Source: Lotus japonicus (Eukaryota; Streptophyta; Magnoliopsida; Fabales; Fabaceae). Taken from it: DNA of 64,000 nt. The translations under genes were made by a program, and so were the position numbers. Below the pieces are notes generated by a model. The model made no database searches, was not told the origin of the DNA, and was given only the letters and a program-made list of their open reading frames with translations. Of this stretch, positions 44,009 through 54,739 are shown one piece after another. Within the stretch, counting starts at the first letter, position 1; each line of letters opens with the position of its first letter. The stretch covers positions 57,310,289 to 57,374,288 of the forward strand of contig NC_080043.1 of the NCBI RefSeq assembly GCF_012489685.1, given 5' to 3'.

Positions 44009-46045
44009 ATGGATGATGATAGAGTAGTTGATCCATCACACTGTGCAGGAAAAAATTCTGCATATAGGGATGAAGGGTCTTGCTTGGGGGAGAATGAGAG
44101 TGAGAGTGATCAGTTTTCTTCTACCATCCTTAGCTACATAAACCAAACACTTATGGAAGAGGAGGACATGGAGGAGAAGTACAGCATGTTCCAAGATTCA
44201 TTGGCTCTCAAACATGCTGAGAAATCACTTTATGAGGCTATTGGTCAGAAGTACCCTTCTTCTCCTCCTCCTCCTCCTCCTCCTCCTCCTCCTCCTACTC
44301 TTGACAACTACACCACCTTGGAGAGCCCTGATCAAAGTTTCTCTAGCAACTTCAGTGATTATAGTTTTAGCAGTGACACTAGTTCTGGCACTACCAGTGG
44401 CTTTGAATTTGAATCAATAGAGTGCAACTCCTTTACAATACCAACCACTCTTCCCATTCCCAGCACCACCCATTATTCCACCAACCATACAAGCTACTTC
44501 ACTACAAACAATACTGGATTGGGGCTTGATTCCGCATTGCTTAGCAAGAGTTATCTAGTGCAATTTGAGAGAGGTGTAGAGCAAGGAACCATGTTTCTCC
44601 CTGTGCAAACTCCATTCATTACTTACCATGACAACACTACCCTTTTCCCTTCTTTCACAAACCCTGCTCCTCATGGGGTAATTAAGTCAGAAAGCCATGA
44701 AGAGGAGCATTTTCTAGGGAGGAGACACAGGAAGCAGGAAGATGAAGATGAAGATGAAGCAGAAGAACAACATAGGAGAAGCACAAAGCGTTCAGAAGCG
44801 TACATAGATGACACTGAGTTATCAGAATTATTTGACAAGTTACTAGTTCAGGGAACAAGGTTGGGAAATAACTCATCTCCATACATGAGACAGGGTAAAA
44901 CAGAAGAAGTTGTGAATCTGAGGACACTGTTGATGCAGTGTGCACAAGCTATTTCTTCTGATGATATTTCAACAGCTAAAAGTTTGTTGAAGCAGATTAA
45001 GCAGCATTCTTCTCCAATGGGCAATGGAACGCAGAGATTAGCCCATTACTTTGGAAATGCACTTGAAGCACGCTTGGCCGGAACTGGTTCACAGATTTAT
45101 AGAATGTTATCCTCCAAAAGAACCTCTGCTGCAGACATGATAAGAGCTTACCAAGTGTATTCCTTAGCATGCCCTTTTGAAAAACTTGCAATCATGTTTG
45201 CAAACAATTCAATTTGGAATAAGGCCAAGGACGTTGAAACTCTTCACATTGTAGACTTTGGTATTGGTTACGGCTTCAAGTGGCCTGCTTTTATCCATCG
45301 TATATCAAAACGACCTGGTGGGTCACCAAAATTGCGCATCACAGGGATAGAGCTCCTTCAACCTGGTTTCAGGCCATTGCAGAGAGTCCATGAAACAGGG
45401 AAAAGACTTGCAAGCTATTGCAATCGTTTCAATGTTCCATTTGAATTCAATGCCATTGCACAGAGATGGGAAACCATCAAAGTTGAGGACTTGAAGATAA
45501 AGAAAAATGAGTTTCTAGCTGTGAATTGCCTGTTTCGCTCTGAGAAGCTGCTTGATGAGACAGTGGTGGAGGAAAATCCCAGGGGTGCTGTTTTGGATTT
45601 GATTAAGAAGGCAAATCCTGGCATTTTTGTGCACGGCATTGTTAATGGGTGCTATAATGCACCCTTCTTTTCGACACGGTTCAGGGAGGCTGTTTTTCAT
45701 TACACAGCATTGTTTGATGTGCTTGACACCAACCTTGCCCGTGAAGATCCAATGAGGTTGATGTTTGAGGAGGAGTTTTGTGGAAAGGAGGTGATGAATG
45801 TTGTAGCTTGTGAAGGTTGTGAAAGGATTGAGAGGCCTGAGACATATAAGCAATGGCAGCTTAGGATCATGAGAAGTGGTTTTAGGCATCTTCCCTTGGA
45901 TGACCAAATCATTAATAAGTTAAGGGGTAGGTTGAGAGATGATAAGTACAACAGTGATATCATACTTCAAGTGGATGGCAATTGGGTGTTACAAGGTTGG
46001 AAGGGACGAATTCTATATGCTTCTTCTTGTTGGGTACCTGCATAG
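44009..46045 (+). CDS. GRAS transcription regulator, SCARECROW-like (LISCL type), 678 aa
   Basis: Intronless, intact. The N-terminal region carries the LISCL-type activation motif (LSYINQTLMEEEDMEEKYSMFQDSLALKHAEKSLYEAIG, cited in part), a proline run at residues 86-96 coded by a TCC repeat, and an acidic stretch at 244-253. The GRAS domain spans about residues 298-678: leucine-rich region with LLMQCAQAISSDD, VHIID-type motif HIVDFGIGYGFKWP (413-426), PFYRE region APFFSTRFREAVFHY (551-565) and C-terminal SAW region ending WKGRILYASSCWVPA. Length matches SCL9/14/33-type proteins. GRAS proteins of this group act as nuclear co-regulators, for example with TGA factors in stress and detoxification responses; the specific role here is inferred only from family. 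It is the only clearly intact host gene in the window. Confidence 0.95.
   Translation: MDDDRVVDPSHCAGKNSAYRDEGSCLGENESESDQFSSTILSYINQTLMEEEDMEEKYSMFQDSLALKHAEKSLYEAIGQKYPSSPPPPPPPPPPPTLDNYTTLESPDQSFSSNFSDYSFSSDTSSGTTSGFEFESIECNSFTIPTTLPIPSTTHYSTNHTSYFTTNNTGLGLDSALLSKSYLVQFERGVEQGTMFLPVQTPFITYHDNTTLFPSFTNPAPHGVIKSESHEEEHFLGRRHRKQEDEDEDEAEEQHRRSTKRSEAYIDDTELSELFDKLLVQGTRLGNNSSPYMRQGKTEEVVNLRTLLMQCAQAISSDDISTAKSLLKQIKQHSSPMGNGTQRLAHYFGNALEARLAGTGSQIYRMLSSKRTSAADMIRAYQVYSLACPFEKLAIMFANNSIWNKAKDVETLHIVDFGIGYGFKWPAFIHRISKRPGGSPKLRITGIELLQPGFRPLQRVHETGKRLASYCNRFNVPFEFNAIAQRWETIKVEDLKIKKNEFLAVNCLFRSEKLLDETVVEENPRGAVLDLIKKANPGIFVHGIVNGCYNAPFFSTRFREAVFHYTALFDVLDTNLAREDPMRLMFEEEFCGKEVMNVVACEGCERIERPETYKQWQLRIMRSGFRHLPLDDQIINKLRGRLRDDKYNSDIILQVDGNWVLQGWKGRILYASSCWVPA
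44262..44296 (+). repeat. (TCC)n trinucleotide run coding for polyproline
   Basis: About eleven CCT/TCC units inside the GRAS N-terminus, encoding eleven prolines in a row. Likely length-polymorphic. Confidence 0.85.
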
Positions 46046-46900
46046 GCATTCATAGTGTTGATTTTGCCTCCCAATTGTCCTTGGTGCTTAGGTTGTTCAA
46101 GCATGTTTACATTAGCTTTTTATAATTGATTTAAAAAAAATTAATGATGGGAAAAATGGGTGCGAAGTGAAATTATTTATTTTTGTATATATTTATTAGA
46201 AAAGTAATTCCTATAGAGTAATGTTGTGCAATCCAATCATAAAAATTCACCGTAAAAGTTACGCTCTCAAGTCTCTCCACTAGATTGATTTCGTAACTGA
46301 AATCAATTTTCTAAGACAATTCTCAAACATCTATGATAGAACCCAGAAATTATGAAATGCATTATTAGCAAGAAACCCTAATTCCTATTCGAAGAGATAC
46401 ACATCTCCCTAAACGAAGAGAGACCCAACGCTCTCTAAACCTAATTTCCAAAGTGAATACAAAGATACCCATCCGGCCATCTCTCATTAACTCCCTCTTA
46501 TTTATTGGCAACAAGCCTTATAACCTTCTAACCAACTAACAAACTCACGAATACTTATAAGGTAAGAAACCACTAACCGTGAGTACCTATCAATCTATAA
46601 AACCATCAAATGACCGGTTCATTTGAAGAAAAAATCAGTAGATCTTAGAACCGGTGAGAACTGATCAAGAACTGAGCCAAATTCGGTCAAAGTGGTGCTA
46701 TTGAACTGTCTAGAACATGTTATATTTCAAAATAATCAAAAAAATTCTGAAATTTATATATTTTTTATTTTTAAGTTAATAAAAATATATTCTAGTTAAA
46801 TAAATGTCTAATATAGAGTTAGAATACCCGTGCGTGGATTTTATTATTTTTTAATTATTATTTTTTTATACTATATAATATACATGAGTTAGAATACCCA
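46046..46900. other. GRAS 3' flank and AT-rich intergenic DNA
   Basis: No gene seen. A direct repeat with core AGTTAGAATACCC occurs at about 46818 and 46886, separated by an AT-only tract. Confidence 0.5.
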
Positions 46901-46904
46901 TGTC

Positions 46905-47060
46905 AAACCCAAAGGGGTTGGTCGATTGGAGCATGCCAAAGTCTTGTATCTGATAGGTTACAGGTTTGAGACCCTTCAATGCCTATGCCATGGTGCTGCA
47001 CTTATTTTTAGTACATAGCAAGGAAAACAAGAGATACAGAGGATGAAAAACTTACTACTT
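46905..47060 (+). mobile_element. SINE-like, tRNA-derived repeat
   Basis: Has an A-box-like TTGGTCGATTGG near 46917 and a B-box-like AGGTTTGAGACC near 46961, at the spacing of a tRNA-type RNA polymerase III promoter. No terminal duplication could be fixed. Confidence 0.4.
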
Positions 47061-47193
47061 CGTAGCTTTCATGGCACAATTGAAGATTGGTCGAGTCTGA
47101 ATTTTGTTAATTTGGCTAGTGCTTGATTATTCACTGTTTTACTATTAATTTGAATGGACAATTGAAGATTGGTTTTACAATGTTTCTGTGCAG

Positions 47194-47360
47194 AGCGAAG
47201 TGAAATATTTGGGGAAGTTCTATCATCCAAACCTGGTTAAACTACTTGGCTACTGCTGGGAGGAAAATCATTTCTTGCTTGTGCACGAGTACATGCAAAA
47301 GGGTAGCTTGGAAAATGGAAATCCACCTATTCAGAAGTAGGAAAATGCAGTGTATTGTAA
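47194..47360 (+). pseudogene. Receptor-like cytoplasmic kinase exon fragment
   Basis: Preceded by a CAG acceptor at 47191-47193. The frame reads [21 protein letters not shown], then [16 protein letters not shown] (first span 21 residues, described here by its ends: EVKYLG to LLGYCW). This is the kinase N-lobe around helix C and the hinge of RLCK VII proteins. The frame then shifts within a few codons and stops. Only this exon is present and no kinase core follows, so it is a fragment. Confidence 0.75.
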
Positions 47361-48274
47361 TTTGTGACAGAAACTTATTTTTTGGTCAAAGTGACAGAAA
47401 CTTTGTGAGAATATTTTGTTTAAATAATTGTCGTTGCCCTTGTAGAAGAAGGCCCCGAACCACTAAAGAGACCTTTTCAATTCCTCAAACATTTTACTTG
47501 ATGCTGTTTAATTTTTTTTATCATACCACAGAGTTGCTTTGTTTAAAAAAATTTACTTGTCCATTCGCAAATAGTCAAAAGAAGAAAGATTGAAAGATCA
47601 AAGAGAGAAGGAGGAAGGAATTAGAGCAACATTCCAGAGAAAGAGATACAGCAAGAACCAGGAAGGTACACAATGTGGGTCTATATAGATACAAAGCAAG
47701 AAGCCTTTGCGAGAGCAAAATGGCTTTGTGTCCTTACGAGAGCAACTGGCTTACGTGTCCTCCTCCCAACCCCTCTGTACACATGGCTTCCTCTCATTAA
47801 TTTGGCCACTTTGTACCACTCAGCTTCTGGATATCTGCTGACTATAGTTCTCGCTATTGGATGGTGAGCAGGTTGCGTGCATGTCAGGTTTGTCTCACAC
47901 ATGGTTTGCACATAACTTAGCAATGCTTGACAGTTCATTAGCAGAATTCATGGTTTTGATTTTGGCAATTCTTGATAATTAGCATTTCATTACATTTGGC
48001 AGGCAGGGATTGAATGTATTCTACTGATCACTAGATGGTGCTCAGATTTTGGTTAGCATTGCTGGTTTATTAGCATTATGGAGGGAGATAAAGATGTATT
48101 TGAAAATTGAATCTGACCTCCTTATGTTTTGTCTCTAATTTTTCCCGCTTATTTACATAGAATGAATGACATTATGGTTATATGGATTTCTTCTATAAAT
48201 TATGTTTGTGAGCTGCATCCAAATTGACCTCCTGATAGTTATTGTTGAGTCTGTTTGTATTTCAAGATTTCAAG
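47361..48274. other. Non-coding interval before RPA-like gene
   Basis: No gene supported. Two copies of a GCGAGAGCAA / ACGAGAGCAA phrase near 47708 and 47735 suggest a small local duplication. Confidence 0.4.
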
Positions 48275-50038
48275 ATGTTTGATGATTTTGCTTCTATCTC
48301 ACGAGCTAAGGAGACTTGGAGAATCTTAGTGAAGGTTATCAGGGCACGGAAAGGCCAGAGGTTAAGTGGGAGAAAGCTTGCTTTCACGCTTGAGGTTGTT
48401 CTCATGGACAATAAGGTGATATATTATACTTCTTAACACTTTCAATATTGTGTACCTATTTTGATTCTAACCATATGTGTTTGCTGGGATGTAAGATACA
48501 TGCTACTATTCGGGAGGGATTGATCTATAGGTTCGAGCGTGTATTGAAGGAAGGGCATGTATATGCTATAACAAATTTTGAAGTTAGTTTTAATGCTGGC
48601 CCTTTCATGACAGACAAGCATGAATTTAAGATCAACTTTCAGATGAATATTGAGGTTAAGCCTATGAATAAGGCGTCAATTACTATTGAGACTTACACAT
48701 TTGTTCCACTGTCTGACATCTTATATGAAGACTATGATACTGATTACTTGGATGGTAAGTATTAAGTCATATATGTGTTATTTTTAGATAGACATATTGG
48801 TGAAATTATAAATTATATCTTTTATATTTTTGCAGATGTGATTGGCTTTTTGACTGGTGTGGGAACTGAGAGGGTAATTGATAAGGAATATGTGAAGACC
48901 AAGATGAACACCATTGAGATTGAATCTGAATGGTATTTTGTGGATTATGATTTTCTGCATTCATTCATAGACCTTAAATCTACCATACCATGCAACAATT
49001 TATTTTGTAAAAATATGTCATATAATGTGCACTTTTTGGAAAATATGTCGATGAACTTAACTCATTTCTTGGTGCTGGGGATATTACTAATGCTGTTGTT
49101 GTTGTCCAGTTTGCTAAAGTGAAAATATTTAAAGGTGTGTTCCAAATTTTAGTTTTAATTTAACCTTGGTATCTACTACTTCTTATTCTCCAATCACTGT
49201 AGCTATAAGACCTCCAATGGCGGAGCGACACGTGTCCAGTTTTGCTGAACGTTTTTTTTTTCTTTTCTCTTTGGCAGCTGTAATACGACGTCGTTTCTCA
49301 ATTTAGGTTTCTTTCTCATCCTCTTTCATCAACCCTAGATCTTTCTTGCGTGTATTCTCTCCCTTTCTACCTGCTCCACCGTACCATGCATCTCCTTCTG
49401 ATTTTGAGTTTTCTCTCTCACAGCCTTCCTTTCCTCCTCTTCAATCTCAATTCCTAGCTGTAGTTCCGTGTTAGCCTTCCTCTTTCAACCTACTTCTCAC
49501 CAATCCATCAATAGAGTCTCTTCCGATTGATCTGATGAGGAATTGCTTTCGGCCGCCACTTGATGTGGGTTTGAACTTTGAAGATAATGTTGCCGCCGAT
49601 TATGGTAGAACCAATCGCGTATTGACAGCTCAAATGGTCCACTGTTTCTTTGTCATCCTTCCTCACGAGAATCCCAACTACTATGGTTGAATGCATCAGC
49701 AAATGGTCAGTATCAATCCAAATCCTCATTAATTCTGGTCATTTTTTTGAATGTATTTCGTACTAGATGTGAAATTGATATCCTGTTGTTTATTTTTGTT
49801 AAATGAGATTTCACAATTCACAATGTTAAATGAGATTTCACATGTATATATGATGAATACTGTCAGCTCATTGAGGTCTTTTTCTGTCAGTACACTTTCA
49901 AATTTTGGCTATAAATACCCCATGTTCTGAACTCTCATTCACACCATTCCCATATCCCAATCTTTCTGCTTGAAACCCCCGCCCCCCACCTCTATTTCAT
50001 CTCATTTCACTGATCTGTTTGAATTCTTTTGTTGTAGA

Positions 50039-50165
50039 TGAGCTTGAAACCATGATAGAGAAGCATGGAAGATCAGACCAAGGGTTATTAGAAAGTGGGG
50101 AGATGGCACCTACTGCTAAACCTTCTAAACCAGATGCTTTGCAACTTGTCTTGATTGATGCTAAG
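50039..50165 (+). pseudogene. Unidentified exon-like segment
   Basis: Bounded by a TTGTTGTAG acceptor and an AAG/GTAATT donor. Frame reads DELETMIEKHGRSDQG then LLESGEMAPTAKPSKPDA and ends LQLVLIDAK. It resembles a real exon but the family is not recognised. It lies inside the long intron of the RPA-like gene. Confidence 0.4.
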
Positions 50166-50460
50166 GTAATTTTCTCTTTTTATTTGTTTTTAACTGGTTG
50201 AAAGGCTTAAATGGAATGTTGGAATTTTACAATGTCGATGAGCTTGAAACCATGGCTACTGCTAAACATTTATAGTAACAGATTTTGATGGGAGTCAACT
50301 GGAACGTATATCAAAATATGAACATTTTTTAATGATATAACTGATATCTCACTAAAAATTTCTTATATATTGAACATGAGATCTTGAAAGTTGAAAATCA
50401 TAACAAATGTTTTAGCCAAATCTATCTTTTCAAACCAGCATGTTCACAAGTTATTCTGTA

Positions 50461-50663
50461 AAGCTCCAACTGTGGAAGTGAGGTAAAAGAATTTGACTAT
50501 TGAGGCTGATTCCTATGTTGGTAGCAGAGCTTTGCCAACCCTACCAAATTCTGCATTGAACATTGTAGAAATACTTCTTCGTGCCTATGGGATTAGTACT
50601 GCTATGAGAGCAAAGCTCATAATTCTTAAGAATGTCTCTAGCATTGTTAAACCCGGAAGGTAC
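50461..50663 (+). pseudogene. ABCG/PDR-type transporter exon fragment
   Basis: Frame reads APTVEVR, an in-frame TAA, then LTIEADSYVGSRALPTLPNS and later LIILKNVSSIVKPGR. This is the N-terminal linker before the first nucleotide-binding domain of full-size PDR (ABCG) transporters. The Walker A segment that should follow is absent. A captured or decayed fragment. Confidence 0.7.
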
Positions 50664-52500
50664 TACAAAAAAGTTCTTATCCATAGAGTGGTCAGAATTG
50701 AACAATCTTTAGAATAGTTTTTTATAGGTTATTTGACTTTTCTATACAGCTCTTCATTTTATAACCCTTATAGGTTGTTCTGTATTGTCTTGAAAATTTA
50801 GTTAAGGGTTTAGGCAAGAATTAGTTAATGCTTTGAGACTTAATCAGTTCACATATGAAAACTTAGATGGATATTGCTTCTTTAGAGGGTGTTCAAATAC
50901 CTTTAAAGACAATTTTCTTGAAAAAGAAATCAATGAACCAGTGGCCCATCTAACACCTGTTGGAGGCAATTAGTGGGATTTATAGGAAGTTTACAACTAA
51001 ATGCATTGTTTCGAAGTAATTTTTTGCTTTGCTATCTTTGTCATGCTTTTTTTTTTCATTATCTCTACGAGTTAGTTTTGATAAATTTTTGTACACAAAT
51101 TTATGCTTGGCTTTGCACCACTACAGGAGAGCCTCATATCTACCATTTGCTCAACAAGCCCTTGAATGAGGATTCTTTGTCAATTGAGAAGCAGAAATAA
51201 GTGAATTTTTCTATCATAAAAGAATGCAAGAAGGGAGGAATTAAATGATTATTAGAAATAGATTGGGGTGCAAAGATTGGGGTTCAATTTCTTCCAAATG
51301 TTGAAATGGATTTGGACTTTGGAGAGATGGCAAGTTCATATGAAGAATTGAATACTCAGAAACTTCAGCATGGTCCCAATAAAATAAAGATCCCTTGAGG
51401 AAGCAATAATGAAGATGATATGGAAGATGATGTTTTGTAAATTTTCCCTTGCTATGATAGCCCTTCTCTATGAATTACTGAAACTTATTTATATTTTATG
51501 TATTTAAGTTAGCTTTTTAAACCAGCTCATACTACTTAGTACGCTTATCGTGGAGCGGGGGATTAGTCTTATGAAGACAAATTGTGGGATATCTTGGTTA
51601 AGATTAAAAGGTAAGCTTTCTTTACTACAAGAAGTTCACCATAAAAAAAGTTGAAAATGAAAATGATCATTGTTGGAATCTAAATCCAATTTTGAATTAA
51701 AATAATAATTATAGTTATATGAAAAGTTGTGTTATTTTATGGTTCCTTATATGTGAATTTGGTATTCGAAGATTATAAGCTCATAAACCATAACCTTAAT
51801 GCCATGACTGCTGGAGCAATGTATCATAGAAAGTTTGAAGTCATCCATGGAATTTTATGGAAAACTTAAGAATATTTGTGAACCAGGTAATATAAGCTCA
51901 ATATAAGCTCGAACATGAAAATAGTCTATATAGTCTACTTTTATTTTTATTTAAGTTACATGGTACAAAATTCACATGGGAATGAACTTTTTACTTTAAA
52001 AATACTCATAAAAACTAATAGAAAGCTAAATTTTATTATAATTTCAATATTTTTGTTATAATATTTTTTAAAAAATTCAAGAGTAAATAAATATTAAACC
52101 AAGAAAATTTGATATTAATAATTTGTTTTACGGTGATTTCAAGGTATTAAGATATATTTTATATTTAATAATAGGCTTAAATATGCTTTTGGTCCCTCTA
52201 AAATTAGAGTCTTTTGGTTTAGGCCTCTCTAATTTTTTTTAGGAAAACACTCCTAAATACAAAATAATAGTGATGTTTCAGAAACACGTTTTGGATGTGT
52301 GGAACTTAGATTTTTTTCATATTTAATATTATATAATTTATTTGAGTTGTTTCATATTTTTTTATATAAAGATCAAACATTCTATTCAAAACTTATCACA
52401 CTCCTTAATTTTTATAATATAGAAAAAATTGTTGATGTACAGTCCGTATAACATTAGAAAAGGTTAATATAAATTTTTTTTTGCAATGACGGTGCATATC
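50664..52500. other. Intronic/intergenic AT-rich DNA with short coding-like remnants
   Basis: Short open pieces near 50820-50973 and 51255-51400 look like old exon remnants but match nothing recognised. The rest is AT-rich. The GGCTTAAATATGC phrase near 52173, followed by TTTTGGTCCCTC, resembles the ends of repeats common in legume genomes. Confidence 0.35.
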
Positions 52501-52506
52501 CATTAA

Positions 52507-52782
52507 TCTCTATAATATATATACATATATATATATAACTATTTATCTTACTTATATCCAATTAATGTCTATAAGTAAAAGTAAGATAAAACATTCATAT
52601 GTAAAGGAAAGATATAATAACAACATATAAGTGTTTCAATAATTAAAATTGTATGTTTTAGTAAATATATCATTGTAAGATTCCATACATATCAAATATT
52701 CAATAATTATAATTAACAATTGATTTGGTAAAAGATTACCCGTGCATTGCACGGGGAAACAGTGTGAAGAGTAGATCTAGTC
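52507..52782. mobile_element. Helitron-like non-autonomous element, candidate
   Basis: The right end has a perfect 7-bp hairpin CCCGTGC-ATT-GCACGGG at 52739-52755, followed 24 bases later by CTAG and then T, the Helitron 3' signature. A TC after an A at 52507 could be the 5' end. There is no target duplication, as expected. The interior is AT-rich and non-coding. Confidence 0.45.
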
Positions 52783-53094
52783 TAAAGAGTTAAGAGTAGA
52801 TCTGGTCTGAAGATATTAATATGTAATGAAGACACAGGCCAACAAGATGTTACCAAGAAAATTATCTTTAAGGAAGTTTTCTAAAGGATTTACAACAATT
52901 AGTGTGTGCGATTTATCTAAATTTTTTTTTCTCTAATGTGGAGTACTATTTCAATTGAACAACATTTGAGGAACATCTATTACATGCTTATTTGTACCTC
53001 TTTGTATAAATTAGTATCACATCTTTTACGGTAAAGATTGCGCCAAATAACATATCAACATGGGTCAAACACAGTTAATATTTGAAACTTATGT

Positions 53095-53306
53095 AATTAA
53101 TATATATATATAAAAGAAAGATAAAACATTTAAACATAAACATAAGATAATAATGACATATAAGTGTTTGACTAATTAAAATTGTATGTCTTAGTAAATA
53201 CTTCATTCTATTATTCCATATATATCAAATACCCAATAATTATAATTAACCGTTGAGTTCGTAAAAAATTATCTATGCATCGCACGGACAAATGGGTTCT
53301 ATCCTA
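53095..53306. mobile_element. Second Helitron-like 3' end
   Basis: Repeats about 180 bp of the preceding element (52565-52750) with moderate divergence, including a degraded hairpin (TATGCATCGCACGGA) and a CTAGT at 53301-53305. The two ends are about 530 bp apart in the same orientation. Confidence 0.4.
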
Positions 53307-54739
53307 GTGTGATTTGTTTGCTGATTGATTTGTTTGTTATTTATAGGAAAAGTAGGCTTGCAGAATGTCCATGGTGCCACCAAACTTTTGTTTAACCCAG
53401 AACATGAGATAGCACACCAGAATAAACAAAGGTTCTCTGAATGCAATGAATCTGGATCTCAAGTCTTGAGCCAGCTCCAAGATTCCTACAAGGTGTCAGA
53501 TGAAGAGGAACTTCTGACATTAATCAGACAGAATGACCATACAAGAAATAAAAGATTGCAAAGAGGTAATAATTTCTTATTGAATATGGATCTCAAGCCT
53601 TGAGCCTGATTCTTGATTCCTAACGATTTGCATATTGATTCAAATGAAGCATAATTGCTCATGTGTTGTTTATGCTACAATCAAGCATATATCTGATACA
53701 GATGATTGGTCATACCCTGCATGAAAATGCAACAAGAAAGTCTATGAGTATGAGAAGATGTTTTTCTGTGAGAATTGTAACCGGCACATTTTTGCTTCAT
53801 ATCCCTGGTACTTTATTCACCATGTTTATTTGAAACATTTATGAGGAAATCTCTATTTAGTTGATAAATACTTCTAACATGATGAACTTCTATGGTGTAG
53901 GTATCGCATAAAGGCATTGGTCATGGATGATACTGATAATACTTATTTTATTATATTTGATCAAGAAACAAAAGCTATTGTGGGGGGGCCATGTGCTGGG
54001 CTGGTTGAACCTGACTCTAATGTGGGTTGGTTTAAGTTACAATTAATTTGTTGTTTGTGATGAATAATTTATAAGTTTGCTATCCTATGTAATTAGATGC
54101 CTAAGTCAAGTGGACTTCCTCTTGAGATAGCTGGATTGATCGATAATAGTTATCTATTTAAAGTTGACGTGAAGAATGCAGCAAGCTCCAGGTTTGAAAC
54201 ATCATTTCGTGTGAAGAGAATTTGTTCTGATCCTTCCAACATTGATAAACTCAAGTCCACTCTTCAAGTGAACTCAAATCCTCTGATGCTGATAGTAATT
54301 TTCTATCTCAGTAAAAAGATTATATATTATACCTGTAATTAGAGTTATTTTGTATTCACATGTACTTTTCTCTCATATTTTTGTTGTTAAGGGTGGTGCT
54401 TCTTTTGAGAGTCCAAATATAACGCCTCATGCATAGTCTCTTACTAATAAGGTAAGATCAATTAAGGGCAAGGTATGTGCATGAATTTAATATTGAGAAT
54501 TTCATATGTTAAGAATTTACAAGCATGCCTTATGATAATTCTGTTTCACCTTATGCAGGACTTATTTGAGGATTTTGTTGTTGTGGTTGACGATAATGCA
54601 ATATGTCTGGTTCTATGACTACAGATCTTGGAGGTGATACACCTGATTTTTCAAATTCCTCTTCTTCAGAGGATTTGGCGATGGAATCAAGCACTCTAAC
54701 TAAGAAGAAGAAAGTTACAGTTAAAAAGGAGAAAAATTA

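Larger units (their letters stand above)
49135..53346 (+). other. 4.2-kb intron of RPA-like gene filled with foreign pieces
   Basis: The phase-matched junction 49134/53347 defines an intron far longer than the others (tens to a few hundred bases). It contains an exon-like segment (50039-50165), an ABCG fragment (50461-50663), other short coding-like remnants up to 51430, AT-rich DNA and two Helitron-type 3' ends. Confidence 0.55.
48275..54739 (+). pseudogene. RPA70-like (replication protein A large subunit) multi-exon gene, probably decayed
   Basis: Exons seen: 48275-48415 (MFDDFASISRAKETW...), about 48495-48754, 48836 to about 48935, about 49035-49134, 53347-53565, about 53660-53807, 53901-54021, 54097 to about 54290, and a last piece ending TVKKEKN at about 54739. 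Splice phases agree where checked: 48754/48836, 49134/53347 and 53807/53901. OB-fold features: KIHATI, FLTGVGTE, CALFGKYVDELN, NVHGATKLLFNPE. The C-terminal zinc-binding region reads CNKKVYEYEKMFFCENCNRHIFA. TGA at 53722-53724 replaces a cysteine of this zinc site, and the fourth exon has an in-frame stop just upstream, so a full protein is doubtful. RPA70-like proteins bind single-stranded DNA; plant Helitrons also carry such genes. Confidence 0.6.

Noticed and set aside
47246..47593. 115-codon ORF after the kinase fragment
   Set aside because: It is in a different frame from the kinase-coding frame and has no similarity to anything recognised.
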